Positions 1 to 9,193 of a stretch of 18,024 nucleotides of DNA are shown here, piece after piece (the first letter of the stretch is position 1; each line of letters starts with the position of its first letter). The translations under genes were made by a program, and so were the position numbers. The DNA lies in assembly GCA_030612185.1 (NCBI GenBank), contig JAUWOI010000024.1, forward strand, positions 1 to 18,024. The letters run 5' to 3'. Origin of the DNA: Anaerolineae bacterium. GTDB lineage: Bacteria > Chloroflexota > Anaerolineae > B4-G1. Below the pieces are notes generated by a model, which did no database searches, was not told the origin of the DNA, and saw only the letters and a program-made list of their open reading frames with translations.

Positions 1-1
1 T

Positions 2-409
2 ACAACTCGCAATGCACGCGGTGTGCGTCGTCGCCGTGTGTGCAAAGCGTGTGGGCAGCGTTTTAGCACAATCGAGCGAGCTGTCCTGACTACCCCGTTG
101 GTGGTCAAGCGAGATGATCGGCGGGAGGAGTTCAACCGCGAGAAGTTGCTTGCGGGCCTGCGCACTGCCTGTGCTAGGCGGCCTATCTCGGGCGATGACC
201 TGGAACGAGTGGTGGATCGGGTTCAGGATCATATTCGTCAGTTGGGCAAGACGGAGATTCCCAGCCGTGTGATCGGCGATTTTACCATCGAGGAACTCAA
301 GGCATTGGACCCGGTCTCTTATATTCGTTACGCCATTGTCTTTCTAGGTCTGGGGGACCTGGAGGCAGTGCGGGCCGAGATTGATCGCCTGTTGGGGGAG
401 CGGGAATAG
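2..409 (+). CDS. nrdR: Transcriptional repressor NrdR, 5'-truncated by the window edge
   Basis: NrdR is a zinc-ribbon/ATP-cone repressor that senses dATP/ATP and shuts down ribonucleotide reductase genes. The reading frame is open from base 2, and the residues before the GTG at 23 (TTRNARG) continue the family pattern, so the true start lies upstream and about 15-20 residues are missing. Visible here are the Arg-rich stretch, the second zinc-ribbon knuckle (CKACGQRF), then 'IER' and an ATP-cone from about 'VVKRDDRREEFNREKL' to 'DPVSYIRYAIVF'. The first CxxC knuckle is outside the window. It ends with TAG 33 bp before nrdJ, its expected target, which suggests one operon. The pairing with nrdJ supports the call strongly. 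Confidence 0.95.
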   Translation, partial: TTRNARGVRRRRVCKACGQRFSTIERAVLTTPLVVKRDDRREEFNREKLLAGLRTACARRPISGDDLERVVDRVQDHIRQLGKTEIPSRVIGDFTIEELKALDPVSYIRYAIVFLGLGDLEAVRAEIDRLLGERE

Positions 410-442
410 GGCAAGTGTGGTTTTTCATGAAGGGAGACAGCG

Positions 443-2911
443 ATGCTAGACATAGCTCAACCAACGGTATTCTCATTATCTGGGCAGCAGATGGGACATG
501 AGGTCAGGTTAACTGAAAACGCGCTTGCTGTCCTGAAGCGTCGCTACTTACGCAGAGGGCCTGATGGTCAGCCGGCGGAGACGGTCGAGCAGGTGTTCCA
601 GCGTGTGGCTTTCCACGTCGCCGCTGTTGAAGAAGAGTGGGGCGATGACGTAGCGGCGGTAGGTGGAATCTTTTATGATCTAATCACCAGCCTGCGCTTC
701 TTGCCCAACTCGCCGACCTTCACGGGGGCCGGGACGCCGCTTGCGCAGCTATCTGCGTGTTTTGTATTGCCCATCTCCGATGACATGGGCCGCGAGGAGG
801 ATGGCATCTTCCAGACTCTGCGCGATGCGGCGCTTATCCAGCAGACTGGTGGTGGAACGGGCTTCTCTTTCTCCCGCCTGCGCCCCAGGGGGGCTGTGGT
901 ACGCAGTAGTGGGGGCCGGGCCACGGGGCCGGTGGGCTTCATGCAGGTCTTCGACGTCGCCTCCGGGATCGTCAGTCAGGGTGGGGCGCGCCGTGGGGCA
1001 AATATGGCCGTGCTGCGGGTTGATCACCCTGACATCCGTGAGTTCATTCACTGCAAAAGCAACGAGAACTCCATCACAAACTTCAACATCTCCGTCGGCG
1101 TGACCGACGCTTTCATGAGGGCGGTGGAGGAGGACGGCACGATTGATCTGGTGGGCTCTCAGGATGGCAAGGTCTGGAAGACTGTGCGGGCGCGAGAGAT
1201 CTTCGACGAGATTATCACCGGAGCCCACCGCAACGGGGAGCCGGGCGTTTTGTTCTTGGATATGGCTAACCGGGATAATCCGTGTCCGCACCTGGGGGAG
1301 TATGAGGCGAGTAATCCCTGCGCAGAACAATTTTTGTTGCCCTACGAGAACTGCTGCCTGGGCTCGGTCAACCTGGCGCGGCACGTGAGCCATGGAGACA
1401 ATGGTCACCCGGCGGTGGACTGGGAGAATCTGCGGGAGACGGTCGAACTGGCGGTGCGCTTCCTGGACGACGTGATTAATGCCAATGCCTACGTGCCAGC
1501 GGTGCCGCAACTTAAGGAGGCGGCCCACCGCACCCGCCGTATCGGGCTGGGCATAATGGGGTTGGGTGACCTGCTGTATCACCTGCGGGTGTGCTACGGC
1601 AGTGAGGAGGCTCAGGAGTTAGCAGCACAGGTGATGGAGTTCATCCGCTACCACGCGATGCGTACCAGCATCCAGTTAGCACGGAAGCGCGGGCCGTTTC
1701 CTGCGATCCGGGGCAGTATCTACGACCCCGATGACGGCTTGACTGAGCTCGCCGAAGTCCTACGCTGGACGGTGCCACGGCCTCTGATCCCCTACACGCG
1801 GCTGGAGAAGTGGGGCCGGCCGCATCTGGACTGGGAGGCGATTGTCGAGGGCATCCGGCGCTACGGTATCCATAATGCTGCCCAGACGACTGTGGCTCCG
1901 ACCGGAACCATCGCCACCGTCTCCGGTTGTGAGGCCTACGGCTGCGAGCCGGTCTTCGCACTGGCGTACGTGCGCCGTGTGAACGACAATGGCAAGGACC
2001 TGGAACTCCAATACGTAAGCCCGCTCTTCCTACAGGCGTTAAGGGAGGCTGGACTGGATGATGCAGCACGTGAGCGTATCGTCCAGCAGGTAATGGTGAC
2101 CGGGAGTTGTCAAAACGTTGAGGATGTACCTCCCGCAGTGCGCGATGTCTTCGTCGTCGCCGGAGACATCACCGCCGAGGAGCACGTGCGCATGCAGGCG
2201 GCGCTCCAGGCATTTGTGGACTCGAGCATATCGAAGACGATCAATTTCTCCGCTACAGCCACTCCTGACGATGTGGATCGGGCTTTCCAACTGGCATGGA
2301 AACTGGGCTGCAAAGGGCTTGCAGTCTACGTGACCGGCTCGCGGGAGAAAGTGGTGCTGGAGACGGAGGCAACGCGGCGGGCCAGAAAACAGGCCCGTGG
2401 GACGCCGATGGTGCTTACGACCGTGCGGCCTCGTCCGCATCGTCTGGATGGCAAGACCTATCATCTGGGCACGCCGCTTGGGACAGCCTACATCACCGTC
2501 AATATCAACGGCGACGGTGAGCCCTTCGAGGTTTTCTTGAATGTGGGCAAGGCGGGGTCGGATACTGCGGCGGTGGCGGAGGCCATCGGGCGACTGATCT
2601 CGCTTATCCTCCGTGTCCCCTCGCCGCTCTCGGCGACGCGCCGGCTCAAGCAGGTGGTGAAACAATTGAAGGGCATCGGTGGCGGACGGCCTCTGGGCTT
2701 TGGGCGCGACCGGGTGCGGAGCCTGCCCGACGGCGTGGCGCAGGTGTTGGCCGAGCACCTGGGGATGGTCGAGTCGCCGGGTGAAACGGAGGGAATAGAG
2801 CAGTTGTCGCTGTTCCCCGCGGGCGACTTGTGTCCAGAGTGCGGACACGCGGCATTGGTGAACGAGGAGGGCTGCCGGAGGTGTTATGCCTGCGGGCATA
2901 GCGAGTGTTGA
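443..2911 (+). CDS. nrdJ: Adenosylcobalamin-dependent (class II) ribonucleotide reductase
   Basis: This cytosolic enzyme reduces ribonucleotides to deoxyribonucleotides using an AdoCbl-generated thiyl radical. It has 822 residues, normal for long NrdJ. The start ATG has AGGGAG at 431-436, six bases upstream. Seen: N-terminal RNR domain; 'SACFVLP' with C106; '[15 protein letters not shown]' around 134-148; finger-loop NPCAE at 291-295, with C293 as expected thiyl site and N291/E295 as catalytic partners; C304 as partner of C106 in the redox pair (the 187- and 11-residue spacings fit the family); APTGTI at 485-490 for phosphate binding; a TSCPD-type domain at about 670-773; and a Cys-rich tail with C797, C800, C811, C814, C817 and C822. 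The TSCPD domain is the Cys-free version (TPLG, GIGG, SLPD). There is no ATP-cone at the N-terminus. No cobalamin riboswitch fits in the 33-bp gap after nrdR. No B-subunit gene is needed or present. Confidence 0.96.
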   Translation: MLDIAQPTVFSLSGQQMGHEVRLTENALAVLKRRYLRRGPDGQPAETVEQVFQRVAFHVAAVEEEWGDDVAAVGGIFYDLITSLRFLPNSPTFTGAGTPLAQLSACFVLPISDDMGREEDGIFQTLRDAALIQQTGGGTGFSFSRLRPRGAVVRSSGGRATGPVGFMQVFDVASGIVSQGGARRGANMAVLRVDHPDIREFIHCKSNENSITNFNISVGVTDAFMRAVEEDGTIDLVGSQDGKVWKTVRAREIFDEIITGAHRNGEPGVLFLDMANRDNPCPHLGEYEASNPCAEQFLLPYENCCLGSVNLARHVSHGDNGHPAVDWENLRETVELAVRFLDDVINANAYVPAVPQLKEAAHRTRRIGLGIMGLGDLLYHLRVCYGSEEAQELAAQVMEFIRYHAMRTSIQLARKRGPFPAIRGSIYDPDDGLTELAEVLRWTVPRPLIPYTRLEKWGRPHLDWEAIVEGIRRYGIHNAAQTTVAPTGTIATVSGCEAYGCEPVFALAYVRRVNDNGKDLELQYVSPLFLQALREAGLDDAARERIVQQVMVTGSCQNVEDVPPAVRDVFVVAGDITAEEHVRMQAALQAFVDSSISKTINFSATATPDDVDRAFQLAWKLGCKGLAVYVTGSREKVVLETEATRRARKQARGTPMVLTTVRPRPHRLDGKTYHLGTPLGTAYITVNINGDGEPFEVFLNVGKAGSDTAAVAEAIGRLISLILRVPSPLSATRRLKQVVKQLKGIGGGRPLGFGRDRVRSLPDGVAQVLAEHLGMVESPGETEGIEQLSLFPAGDLCPECGHAALVNEEGCRRCYACGHSEC

Positions 2912-3029
2912 GGGTGACTTTAACGTCGGTCGCTACGTCTGCGGACACACCGACGAACTGCGTAACTCCCTCGAACTGATCTGTCTGTGGGGTGGAGAGA
3001 CTATAGACAATTCGCCGCCTCTGTGCTAA
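2886..3029 (+). CDS. Possible 47-residue small ORF overlapping the nrdJ 3' end
   Basis: An ATG at 2886 opens a 47-codon frame ending in TAA at 3027-3029, out of frame with nrdJ and overlapping its last 26 bases. It has a good ribosome-binding site, GGAGG at 2877-2881, four bases before the ATG, although this lies inside nrdJ coding sequence and could be chance. The product starts [12 protein letters not shown], contains [18 protein letters not shown], and ends with PPLC. It has three Cys, no membrane segment and no family I recognise. A 7-bp inverted repeat (2924-2930/2949-2955) lies inside it, and the next gene's -10 box covers its stop codon. It may be a coupled small gene or just an untranslated spacer. 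Confidence 0.25.
   Translation: MPAGIASVEGDFNVGRYVCGHTDELRNSLELICLWGGETIDNSPPLC
2924..2955 (+). other. Inverted repeat downstream of nrdJ
   Basis: CGTCGGT at 2924-2930 is the exact reverse complement of ACCGACG at 2949-2955, with an 18-base loop. It starts 13 bases after the nrdJ stop codon. There is no T-run after it, so it is not a classical intrinsic terminator, but it could stabilise the nrdJ mRNA 3' end or help termination. Confidence 0.3.
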
Positions 3030-3032
3030 AAT
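3004..3032 (+). promoter_or_regulatory. Sigma70-type promoter of the histidine kinase gene
   Basis: TAGACA at 3004-3009, a 17-base spacer and TAAAAT at 3027-3032, with an extended -10 TGC at 3024-3026. Transcription would start near 3039, about 27 bases before the GTG at 3066. This suggests that the kinase has its own promoter rather than relying only on read-through from nrdJ. Confidence 0.6.
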
Positions 3033-3065
3033 AGTGCCAGTGTATGGCATCGGACAGCGCGTGAG

Positions 3066-6000
3066 GTGAGCGACGTGGGAGATGCAGGCGATCCCCAAAC
3101 TCTTGGACACTTCCAGGGCAGGATGACCCCACAGATGTGGATCGTCGTGGTGGTACTTGCTGCGACGGTGCTACTTCTGACCTGGGCCGCCTTCCTGGCC
3201 TGGCGCACGACGTTGATTCCTTTCCCCGGCCTGTTCACCGAGCCTACCCTGATCGTCAACAATCTGGGCGACTCTACCTGGCCCGGCTATGCTGCCGGCC
3301 TTCACTTCCCCGACCACCTGACCGCCCTCGACGGTCGGTTGCTGGAAAGTACCACGGCGTTGATGCGCGCACTGGCACAGCACGAGCCTGGTGACGTGGT
3401 TACACTGACGGCGCGAGGCGAGGACGGCGCACTGCGTGGCGTCCACGTGCACCTGGAGTCTTTTCCCATCAAGGGGCTGACCAATTTTTTTGCCCTGCCC
3501 TACCTCCTGGGGCTGATTTATCTGGGGATCGGCACCTGGGTCTTCCTGGCGCGACGGCACGAACCGGCTGGGCGCGTGTTTGCGATGCTGTGTGTGATGG
3601 TCGCACTGAGCCTGGGCCTGCTGTTCGACGTTTACACCACTCACCGCCTTCCGCGTGTGTGGATTGCTGCCATCTCTCTGGTTGGCAGCGTTGCCATTCA
3701 CCTGGCACTGGTATTCCCCCAGCGGGCGCGATTTCTTGATCGTGCACCTTCCCTTCGCTATCTGTCCTACGTGCCGGGCGCGGTCATCGCCATCGTCAAT
3801 CAATTCTCTCTCTTGAATTTCGAGGCACCTACAGCCTACTTCGACACCTGGTATGCGGCCTTTGCCTTTGGGATTGCGGGCGTTGTTGCTATTCTGGCGA
3901 TGATGGTCTACCGATATCGTCGCTCCCAGTCGCCTGTCGTGCAGGCCCAGGCGCGGACCATTCTATGGGGTGGCCTACTAGCCTTCGGGCCGATAGCGGC
4001 CTGGTTTCTCATCAGCCGCTACGCTGGTGGGGCCTTCCCTCCAGTGCTCATTCTGCCCTGGCTTGTCTTATTCCCTCTGTCTATCGCTTACGCCATCTTG
4101 CGCTATCGTCTGTTAGACATCAACCTGGTGGTTAGCCGAGGCGTTGCCTATACGCTGCTGAGCACCGGGGTGGTTGGGATGTATTTCCTTTTCCTCTATT
4201 TGATCAGCCGCGTGTTCGGTCTGACGCTGCAGGCCAGTCATCCTCTCGTCCTGGGTATCTTCATCTTTTTGCTGACGCTGCTCCTGAACCCGGTGTGGAT
4301 ACGTCTGCAGCGCTTGGTGGATCGTATCTTCCTGCGCGAAGCGGTTGACCATCATCGCATAGTACGACGCTTTGCCAGCCGGCTGGCCGAGACTGTGGAA
4401 ATGTCATCGGTCCTGGGTGTTCTAGATGAGACACTGGAGGCAGCCTGTCGCCCGCAATTCGCCGCCTTGTTCTTACATGATCCGCAGCGCGCGTGTTACG
4501 TACCTCACGTCATTGGAAGCAGGCCATTTTCATCTGTGACTTTCATCCGGGAGGGCCCGCTCGCTCACCAGATGCTCAAGCGGCGCGCAAGCACCTACCT
4601 CTACCAGGGTCGCCCCCTGCCCCCTCATCTGGTGGCCGAGCGCGAATCACTGGACGTCCTGCGTCCTGCTCTCTTCGTGCCAGTACCGGGCCACGGCTGG
4701 CTGACACTGGGACCCAAGTGCAGCGGTGCGCCTTTCTCTTCGGACGACCTGGTCACCCTGGAGGCACTTGGCTCTAATGTAGCGGTGGCCCTGGAGAAAG
4801 CACGTCTCATCAGTGACCTTGAGCGGCGGATGACGGAGGTGGACGTGCTGCGCTGGGTTGGGCAGGCGGTCAACTTCACGATGGGTGTGGACGACCTGAT
4901 GGAGTTGATCTATGCTCAGACCAGCCGCGTGCTCGATACCAGCAATTTCTACGTAGCGTTGTACAACCCAGAGAGGGAAACTCTCTCATTCGCCTTCTAC
5001 GTCGAAGACGGCGAGCGGTTGTACCCGGACGATGAGTGGTCGGTGGGGATGGGCCTGACCGGAGAAATCGTGCGCACGAGGCGGCCCATTGTGGCAGATG
5101 AATACATCCAGGAATGTCTCCGCCGGGAGATCACACCCGGAGGCCGGCCGGGGAGAGCCTGGATAGGGGTGCCGCTCAACGCTGGCGACCAGGTCATTGG
5201 GGTGATGAACGTCTCCAGTTTCGATCCCGCCGTGACCTATTCCGACGAGCAATTGGAGATCTTCTCCGCCATCGCCGACCAGGCGGCTGCGATTCTGGAC
5301 AAAGCACGTCTCTATCAAGAGATGGGGGAACACGCCCGGCAGTTGACTGCCCTCAACGAGGTTGGCAGTGTCATCACCTCGACCTTGGACCTGCAGACGG
5401 TGCTGAACCTGATTATGGACAAAGCGGTCGCACTCCTCCAGGCTGAGGCCGGATCGCTGGTGCTGGTAGATCAAGGCACCGGCGAACTGGTCTTCGAGGT
5501 GACCACCGGTCCAGGCTCTGCCGACCTGGTGGGCACACGTCTCTCCCCTGGCACCGGCGTCGTGGGCGCAGTGATTCAGGAGGGCAAGCCGGTTATCATC
5601 AGGGACGCGCAGTCTGACCAGCGTTGGTACCGGGACCTTGATGACAGGTTCATTACTCGCTCCATCATTGCCGTGCCAATGGTCAGCCGGGGGCACACTA
5701 TTGGCGTGGTCGAACTGCTCAATCGGCGCGATAGTGTGCCATTTGACGAGGACGACGAGCGATTGCTGACGGCGTTTGCAACCAATGCCGCTATTTCCAT
5801 CGAGAATGCCCGGCTGTTCACCCAAACCGATCAGGCTCTCTCTGCACGGGTCGAAGAACTCTCGATGATGCAGCGCATTGACCGGGAACTCAACGCTACC
5901 CTGGATTATGATCAGGTGATGGGCCTGACGCTGGACTGGTCGCTGCGCACAACGGGGGCGGACATCGGGCTCATAGCGGCGATTATCGAGACGGAGGACG

Positions 6001-7079
6001 GGCTGCGCGGGTTGCGCTTCTTGGCCAACCGGGGATACCCGGAGGAACTGGTCTCCACTCGCGATGAAGAGATTTGGCCACTAGAACGGGGAGTCGTCGG
6101 GCGAGTGGTGCAGACCGGCAAATCCGAACTCGTGGAGGACGCGGAGAATGACCCCGATAACGTGTCGGTGGTACCGGGGATGGTGGCCCAGTTGACAGTG
6201 CCCATCCGTCGGGAGGATCAGATCGTCGGCGTCGTGGTGCTGGAGTCCTCCCGGAAGGGCTGCTTGAACGGTGAGGCGCTGGAGTTCGTCTCTCGCTTGG
6301 CCGACCACGCGGCCATCGCCATTGAGAACGCCCGTCTCTTCGAGCAGGTCCGCCGTGCTAACGAAGCCAAGACCGAGTTCGTCTCCTTCGTCTCCCACGA
6401 ACTCAAGCAGCCGATGACCTCGATTAAGGGCTACACGGACCTGTTGATCCAGGGGGTCGCTGGCGAACTGACCGAAACGCAGAGCAATTTCCTGGGGACG
6501 GTACGGTCGAATGTGGATCGCTTGAACACGCTGGTCAGTAGTCTATTGGACATCTCGCGCATTGAGGGTGGCCGCATGCGGCTGGAGTTTAGGAGCGTGT
6601 CTATTGAGAGGGTGATCGGTGAGGCGTTGCGCACTATCCGAGGGCAAATCGAGGCCAAGCAGCAGACGTTGGAAGTGGAGGTTCCAGCCGACTTGTCACC
6701 GGTGAGGGGTGATCGGGATCGGTTGGTGCAGATCTTGACTAATCTGGTGAGCAATGCCTACAAGTACACGCCTGAGGGGGGGCATATCGCAATTCGCGCT
6801 CAACGGTGGTCGGATGGACGGGACGCCACGGGGCAGGACGAATTCGTACTGTGTTCGGTGACCGATACGGGTGTAGGCATGACACCTGAGAATCAGCAGC
6901 GTCTCTTCACCAAGTACTTCCGCGCCGATGACCCTGCCGTACGTGGTGTGCCGGGGACCGGGCTGGGACTTGTCATCACCAAGAGCCTGGTGGAACTGCA
7001 GGGCGGTGAAATCTGGGTCGAGAGCGAGGTGGGCAAGGGCAGCACCTTCTCGTTCATTATTCCCGTGGCTCAAGAGTAG
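3066..7079 (+). CDS. Membrane sensor histidine kinase: PDZ-like, multi-TM, four GAF domains, HisKA, HATPase
   Basis: A 1337-residue hybrid-free histidine kinase. In order: TM1 at about 24-46; a probably extracytoplasmic PDZ-like domain at about 55-132 ('[17 protein letters not shown]' matches the PDZ carboxylate-loop pattern); about eight or nine further helices at 140-411, ending with an '[17 protein letters not shown]' segment that is common in Chloroflexota/cyanobacterial kinases; four GAF-like domains at about 440-580, 590-750, 760-918 and 930-1093, joined by helical linkers; HisKA with H1111 in 'SHELKQP'; HATPase with N1230 (N-box), DTGVGM at 1267-1272, an F-box 'LFTKYF', and GTGLGL at 1297-1302. 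All catalytic boxes are intact. The first GAF is the most degenerate. There is no receiver domain and no response regulator nearby, so the partner and the signal are unknown. The start is uncertain: GTG 3066 gives a hydrophilic leader before TM1, while ATG 3123 or ATG 3135 are also possible. Confidence 0.93.
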   Translation: MSDVGDAGDPQTLGHFQGRMTPQMWIVVVVLAATVLLLTWAAFLAWRTTLIPFPGLFTEPTLIVNNLGDSTWPGYAAGLHFPDHLTALDGRLLESTTALMRALAQHEPGDVVTLTARGEDGALRGVHVHLESFPIKGLTNFFALPYLLGLIYLGIGTWVFLARRHEPAGRVFAMLCVMVALSLGLLFDVYTTHRLPRVWIAAISLVGSVAIHLALVFPQRARFLDRAPSLRYLSYVPGAVIAIVNQFSLLNFEAPTAYFDTWYAAFAFGIAGVVAILAMMVYRYRRSQSPVVQAQARTILWGGLLAFGPIAAWFLISRYAGGAFPPVLILPWLVLFPLSIAYAILRYRLLDINLVVSRGVAYTLLSTGVVGMYFLFLYLISRVFGLTLQASHPLVLGIFIFLLTLLLNPVWIRLQRLVDRIFLREAVDHHRIVRRFASRLAETVEMSSVLGVLDETLEAACRPQFAALFLHDPQRACYVPHVIGSRPFSSVTFIREGPLAHQMLKRRASTYLYQGRPLPPHLVAERESLDVLRPALFVPVPGHGWLTLGPKCSGAPFSSDDLVTLEALGSNVAVALEKARLISDLERRMTEVDVLRWVGQAVNFTMGVDDLMELIYAQTSRVLDTSNFYVALYNPERETLSFAFYVEDGERLYPDDEWSVGMGLTGEIVRTRRPIVADEYIQECLRREITPGGRPGRAWIGVPLNAGDQVIGVMNVSSFDPAVTYSDEQLEIFSAIADQAAAILDKARLYQEMGEHARQLTALNEVGSVITSTLDLQTVLNLIMDKAVALLQAEAGSLVLVDQGTGELVFEVTTGPGSADLVGTRLSPGTGVVGAVIQEGKPVIIRDAQSDQRWYRDLDDRFITRSIIAVPMVSRGHTIGVVELLNRRDSVPFDEDDERLLTAFATNAAISIENARLFTQTDQALSARVEELSMMQRIDRELNATLDYDQVMGLTLDWSLRTTGADIGLIAAIIETEDGLRGLRFLANRGYPEELVSTRDEEIWPLERGVVGRVVQTGKSELVEDAENDPDNVSVVPGMVAQLTVPIRREDQIVGVVVLESSRKGCLNGEALEFVSRLADHAAIAIENARLFEQVRRANEAKTEFVSFVSHELKQPMTSIKGYTDLLIQGVAGELTETQSNFLGTVRSNVDRLNTLVSSLLDISRIEGGRMRLEFRSVSIERVIGEALRTIRGQIEAKQQTLEVEVPADLSPVRGDRDRLVQILTNLVSNAYKYTPEGGHIAIRAQRWSDGRDATGQDEFVLCSVTDTGVGMTPENQQRLFTKYFRADDPAVRGVPGTGLGLVITKSLVELQGGEIWVESEVGKGSTFSFIIPVAQE

Positions 7080-7086
7080 GAGGAAT

Positions 7087-7131
7087 CGTTCGCGCTTCAC
7101 GATGCCACATTCATCCCATCGTAGGCGAACG
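7087..7131 (+). terminator. Two-part hairpin after the histidine kinase (possible terminator)
   Basis: An outer stem CGTTCGC (7087-7093)/GCGAACG (7125-7131) encloses an inner stem ACGATG (7099-7104)/CATCGT (7117-7122), with internal loops of 5 and 2 bases and a 12-base apical loop. It starts 8 bases after the kinase stop codon and lies between two convergent genes, where a bidirectional terminator would be expected. No T-run follows on either strand, so the role is a guess. Confidence 0.35.
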
Positions 7132-7225
7132 TAGCACAATACCCCGTCAGTTCGCGCTCCAGTGAGTTGTAGTCATCGAAACTGCGGCCGTAGATTTCCT
7201 CTTGATCGGCTATTGAGTGAAGCGT

Positions 7226-7243
7226 CGCAACCTGGTTGTTGCG
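7226..7243. other. Short inverted repeat at the end of the TPR gene
   Basis: CGCAAC (7226-7231) and GTTGCG (7238-7243) form a 6-bp stem with a 6-base loop, directly beside the stop codon of the minus-strand TPR gene at 7244-7246. There is no T-run on either side. It could contribute to 3'-end formation for the convergent pair, or be chance. Confidence 0.2.
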
Positions 7244-7915
7244 CTACGGCTCCTGAAAACGGGCCTCCAGTTGTTCCAGCAATTCCGCAGCCTCAACCAG
7301 TTTGTCCAACGGGTTCTCCTTGCCCGTGAAGTACCGGTAGTCGCATGGCATCACGTCGAGTGCGTGTATTAGATCGCTGTGCCGGTCTCTCACGGCCCCA
7401 TTGCTGACGCCGTAGAGTGCTGCGATATCCCGTCGCTTCATAGGACGCAGGTTGACTTTGCGCACTGTGTAGTCGATCGCTGCCGCCCAGGTCTCCGGCT
7501 TGCGCATGATGAGCGCGTCGCGTCCGAGAGTGATGCGGTACTCCAGCCACATCTGAATGGCAGCGCCGATCTCCTCGATGGGCATCCCTGCTGTAGTCAT
7601 CTTGTCGGTGAGCAGCAGTTCTACCTCGTCCATCCCGCTGGCAAAGAGTTGCTCGAAGCGATCCTGCAGTGGCGACTCGGGCTCCAGCCGCATGAAGTCG
7701 GCCAGCGCTCGCAATGCCTGGTCGAAGCCGCCGCTGCGAGCCAACGTCCGTGCCAGGTGAAGCCGGTAATCTGGTTCATCAGGGACGAGGTGGATGGCGG
7801 CCTCGAAGCACTCAATGGCCCGGTCAACGTCCCACCCACCGTAGGCCTGAATGCCCTGCTTCTCGTATTCCCTTGCCTTGCGACGGTCGCCCATACTGAC
7901 TCGTTTCCTTGCCAT
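7244..7915 (-). CDS. TPR protein with C-terminal helix-turn-helix-like region
   Basis: A 223-residue soluble protein without signal peptide or membrane segment. The frame stays open to 8026, but the start is set at the ATG ending at 7915 because GAAGGAG lies 8 bases upstream (7924-7930 on the plus strand) and the promoter at 7965-7993 would start transcription inside the longer version. The N-terminal region at about 12-80 has two or more TPR-like helical pairs ('DRAIECFEAAIHLVPDEPDY' type, with 'LARSGGFDQALRALADFMRLEPES'). Residues 140-185 contain an HTH-like stretch, 'RRDIAALYGVSNGAV', after a Trp-Ala-Ala-Ala helix. This resembles the cyclin-box-like/HTH tails seen in some bacterial TPR proteins. 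It may bind DNA or a protein partner. It is transcribed divergently from moxR, so it is a candidate regulator of that operon. Function is unknown. Confidence 0.85.
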   Translation of the reverse strand: MARKRVSMGDRRKAREYEKQGIQAYGGWDVDRAIECFEAAIHLVPDEPDYRLHLARTLARSGGFDQALRALADFMRLEPESPLQDRFEQLFASGMDEVELLLTDKMTTAGMPIEEIGAAIQMWLEYRITLGRDALIMRKPETWAAAIDYTVRKVNLRPMKRRDIAALYGVSNGAVRDRHSDLIHALDVMPCDYRYFTGKENPLDKLVEAAELLEQLEARFQEP

Positions 7916-7964
7916 TGTACCTGCTCCTTCAGATGAGGACGTGTACGCCTGTATCCTGAGTTTG

Positions 7965-7993
7965 ATTATAGCATAGTCATCAAATATGGGCAA
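7965..7993 (-). promoter_or_regulatory. Promoter of the TPR/HTH gene
   Basis: On the minus strand: TTGCCC (7988-7993), a 17-base spacer and TATAAT (7965-7970, a perfect -10), with an extended TGC (7971-7973). This places the transcription start near 7958, about 40 bases before the chosen ATG, and argues against the longer 5' extension of the frame. Confidence 0.65.
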
Positions 7994-8108
7994 CGCCAGT
8001 CTTGGAGCGTACCATATTGGGGACAAACGGGCGATAGCGTGATTTCGTCAAGGCTGTGACATATCCCCGCATATTGGATTTCGCCTGCTGAAAACCCCAT
8101 ACGTAGAG

Positions 8109-8137
8109 TACCCTTTGCTCCTGTTTTGTGCTATACT
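8109..8137 (+). promoter_or_regulatory. Promoter of the moxR operon
   Basis: TATACT at 8132-8137 with an extended TGC at 8129-8131, in the same 'TGTGCTA' context as other promoters in the window. The -35 at 17-base spacing (TACCCT, 8109-8114) is poor, as is common with extended -10 promoters. It would leave a leader of about 110 bases before the ATG at 8255. Confidence 0.5.
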
Positions 8138-8254
8138 CGTCTTTGGTGCAAGGACTGTAGGACTGAACCAAATGACCCACTCGAAGGTATTCTAATTGCA
8201 GGCCCTTGCTAACTGTCTACTGCTAACAACTAACCACTAAGACAGGAGACTAAA

Positions 8255-9193
8255 ATGATCGCCGAAGTCGCCGCCCATGTGTGCGAGAACATCCAGAAAG
8301 TCATCGTCGGTAGGGACGAGGTGATAAACCTGGCGCTGGTCGCCATCTTCTGCGAGGGGCATATCCTCATCGAGGACGTGCCCGGCATCGGCAAGACCAC
8401 GCTGGCGAAGTCCATTGCTGCCAGCCTGGGCTGCACCTTCCGCCGCATCCAGTTCACCCCCGACCTGCTCCCTTCCGACGTCACCGGCATCAGCTTTTTC
8501 AACCAGAAGACGCAGGAGTTCGAGTTTCGTCCTGGGCCGCTGATGTCGCAGGTTGTGCTGGCCGACGAGATCAACCGCGCCACACCGCGCACCCAGTCGG
8601 CCATGCTGGAGGCGATGCAGGAACAGCAGATCACCGTGGATGGTGTAACCTATTTCCTTCCGCGCCCCTTTCTGGTGATGGCCACGCAGAACCCGATCGA
8701 ATTGGAAGGCACCTTCCCCCTGCCGGAGGCGCAGGTGGACCGCTTCCTGATCAAACTTCCCATCGGCTATCCGACGAAGGAGGAGGAGCATGCCATCCTG
8801 CTCCGCTTTGAGCGAGAGGACCCGTTGGATGAACTGGAGCCGGTCACTACCCCCGACGAGTTGGTCGCCATACAGCGACAGGTGCGGGAGGTGCGGGTCG
8901 AGGAATCGGTGCGCGGCTACATCGTAGACGTCGTCCGTGCCACGCGAAGCCACAAGGACGTTCAGTTGGGAGTCAGCCCGCGCGGGACGCTCTCGCTGTA
9001 CAAATGTGCTCAGGCGCTGGCTGCCATCCGTGGGCGTAAGTACGTCCTACCCGACGACGTCAAACTGCTGGCTCCCTATGTCCTCACCCATCGCATCCTC
9101 ATCAGCCCCGCGACCCGGCTGCGGGGTCGCCGGCTAGCCGACGTGCTGATGGATGTGATCGAGACGGTGCCGGTGCCTGTAGAGAGGTTGTGA
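8255..9193 (+). CDS. MoxR-family AAA+ ATPase
   Basis: A 312-residue cytosolic AAA+ ATPase of the MoxR group, which act as chaperone-like factors for maturation of envelope or metal-cofactor proteins. The start ATG has AGGAG at 8244-8248, six bases upstream. Seen: Walker A at 42-49 (VPGIGKTT); Walker B at 101-105 (VLADE) followed by INRA; sensor 1 'MATQNP' with N146; 'EGTFPLPEAQVDRF' with the conserved Arg R163; and a C-terminal lid with 'GVSPRGTLSLYKCAQA' carrying sensor 2. All motifs are intact. Its stop TGA overlaps the next gene's ATG by one base (TGATG), so translation with the DUF58 gene is probably coupled. MoxR-DUF58 pairs are widespread and usually work together. Confidence 0.95.
   Translation: MIAEVAAHVCENIQKVIVGRDEVINLALVAIFCEGHILIEDVPGIGKTTLAKSIAASLGCTFRRIQFTPDLLPSDVTGISFFNQKTQEFEFRPGPLMSQVVLADEINRATPRTQSAMLEAMQEQQITVDGVTYFLPRPFLVMATQNPIELEGTFPLPEAQVDRFLIKLPIGYPTKEEEHAILLRFEREDPLDELEPVTTPDELVAIQRQVREVRVEESVRGYIVDVVRATRSHKDVQLGVSPRGTLSLYKCAQALAAIRGRKYVLPDDVKLLAPYVLTHRILISPATRLRGRRLADVLMDVIETVPVPVERL

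Larger units (their letters stand above)
7916..8254. other. 339-bp divergent intergenic region between the TPR gene and moxR
   Basis: It holds the two outward-facing promoters (7965-7993 minus, 8109-8137 plus) and about 110 bases of untranslated moxR leader. An octamer of the form CATATT(G/T)G occurs three times: 7981-7988 on the minus strand, next to the TPR -35 box; 8013-8020 on plus; and 8070-8077 on plus. The end of the leader (about 8204-8240) is a short repetitive GCTAAC/CTAAC stretch. No coding gene, RNA gene or strong hairpin was seen between them. Confidence 0.5.

Noticed and set aside
410..442. NrdR box or cobalamin riboswitch in front of nrdJ
   Set aside because: The gap is only 33 bases with no NrdR-box-like palindrome and no room for a riboswitch. 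Control sites would be upstream of nrdR, outside the window.
749..1582. Long open frame on the minus strand inside nrdJ (277 codons)
   Set aside because: It is antisense to a complete, motif-rich nrdJ, and the product has no domain pattern. It is a by-product of GC-rich codon use; the same holds for 2039-2899 and 4986-5825 minus and 13177-14001 minus inside pyrG.
2453..2761. Loss of all Cys in the TSCPD-type domain of NrdJ (TPLG, GSD, GIGG, SLPD)
   Set aside because: As I recall the family, this Cys-free form with 'GIGG...GFG...RSLPD' occurs in many class II reductases, so it is a known variant, not decay.
7916..8026. Longer N-terminus of the TPR protein
   Set aside because: The added 37 codons span a perfect TATAAT promoter on the same strand, and the ATG ending at 7915 has an ideal ribosome-binding site.
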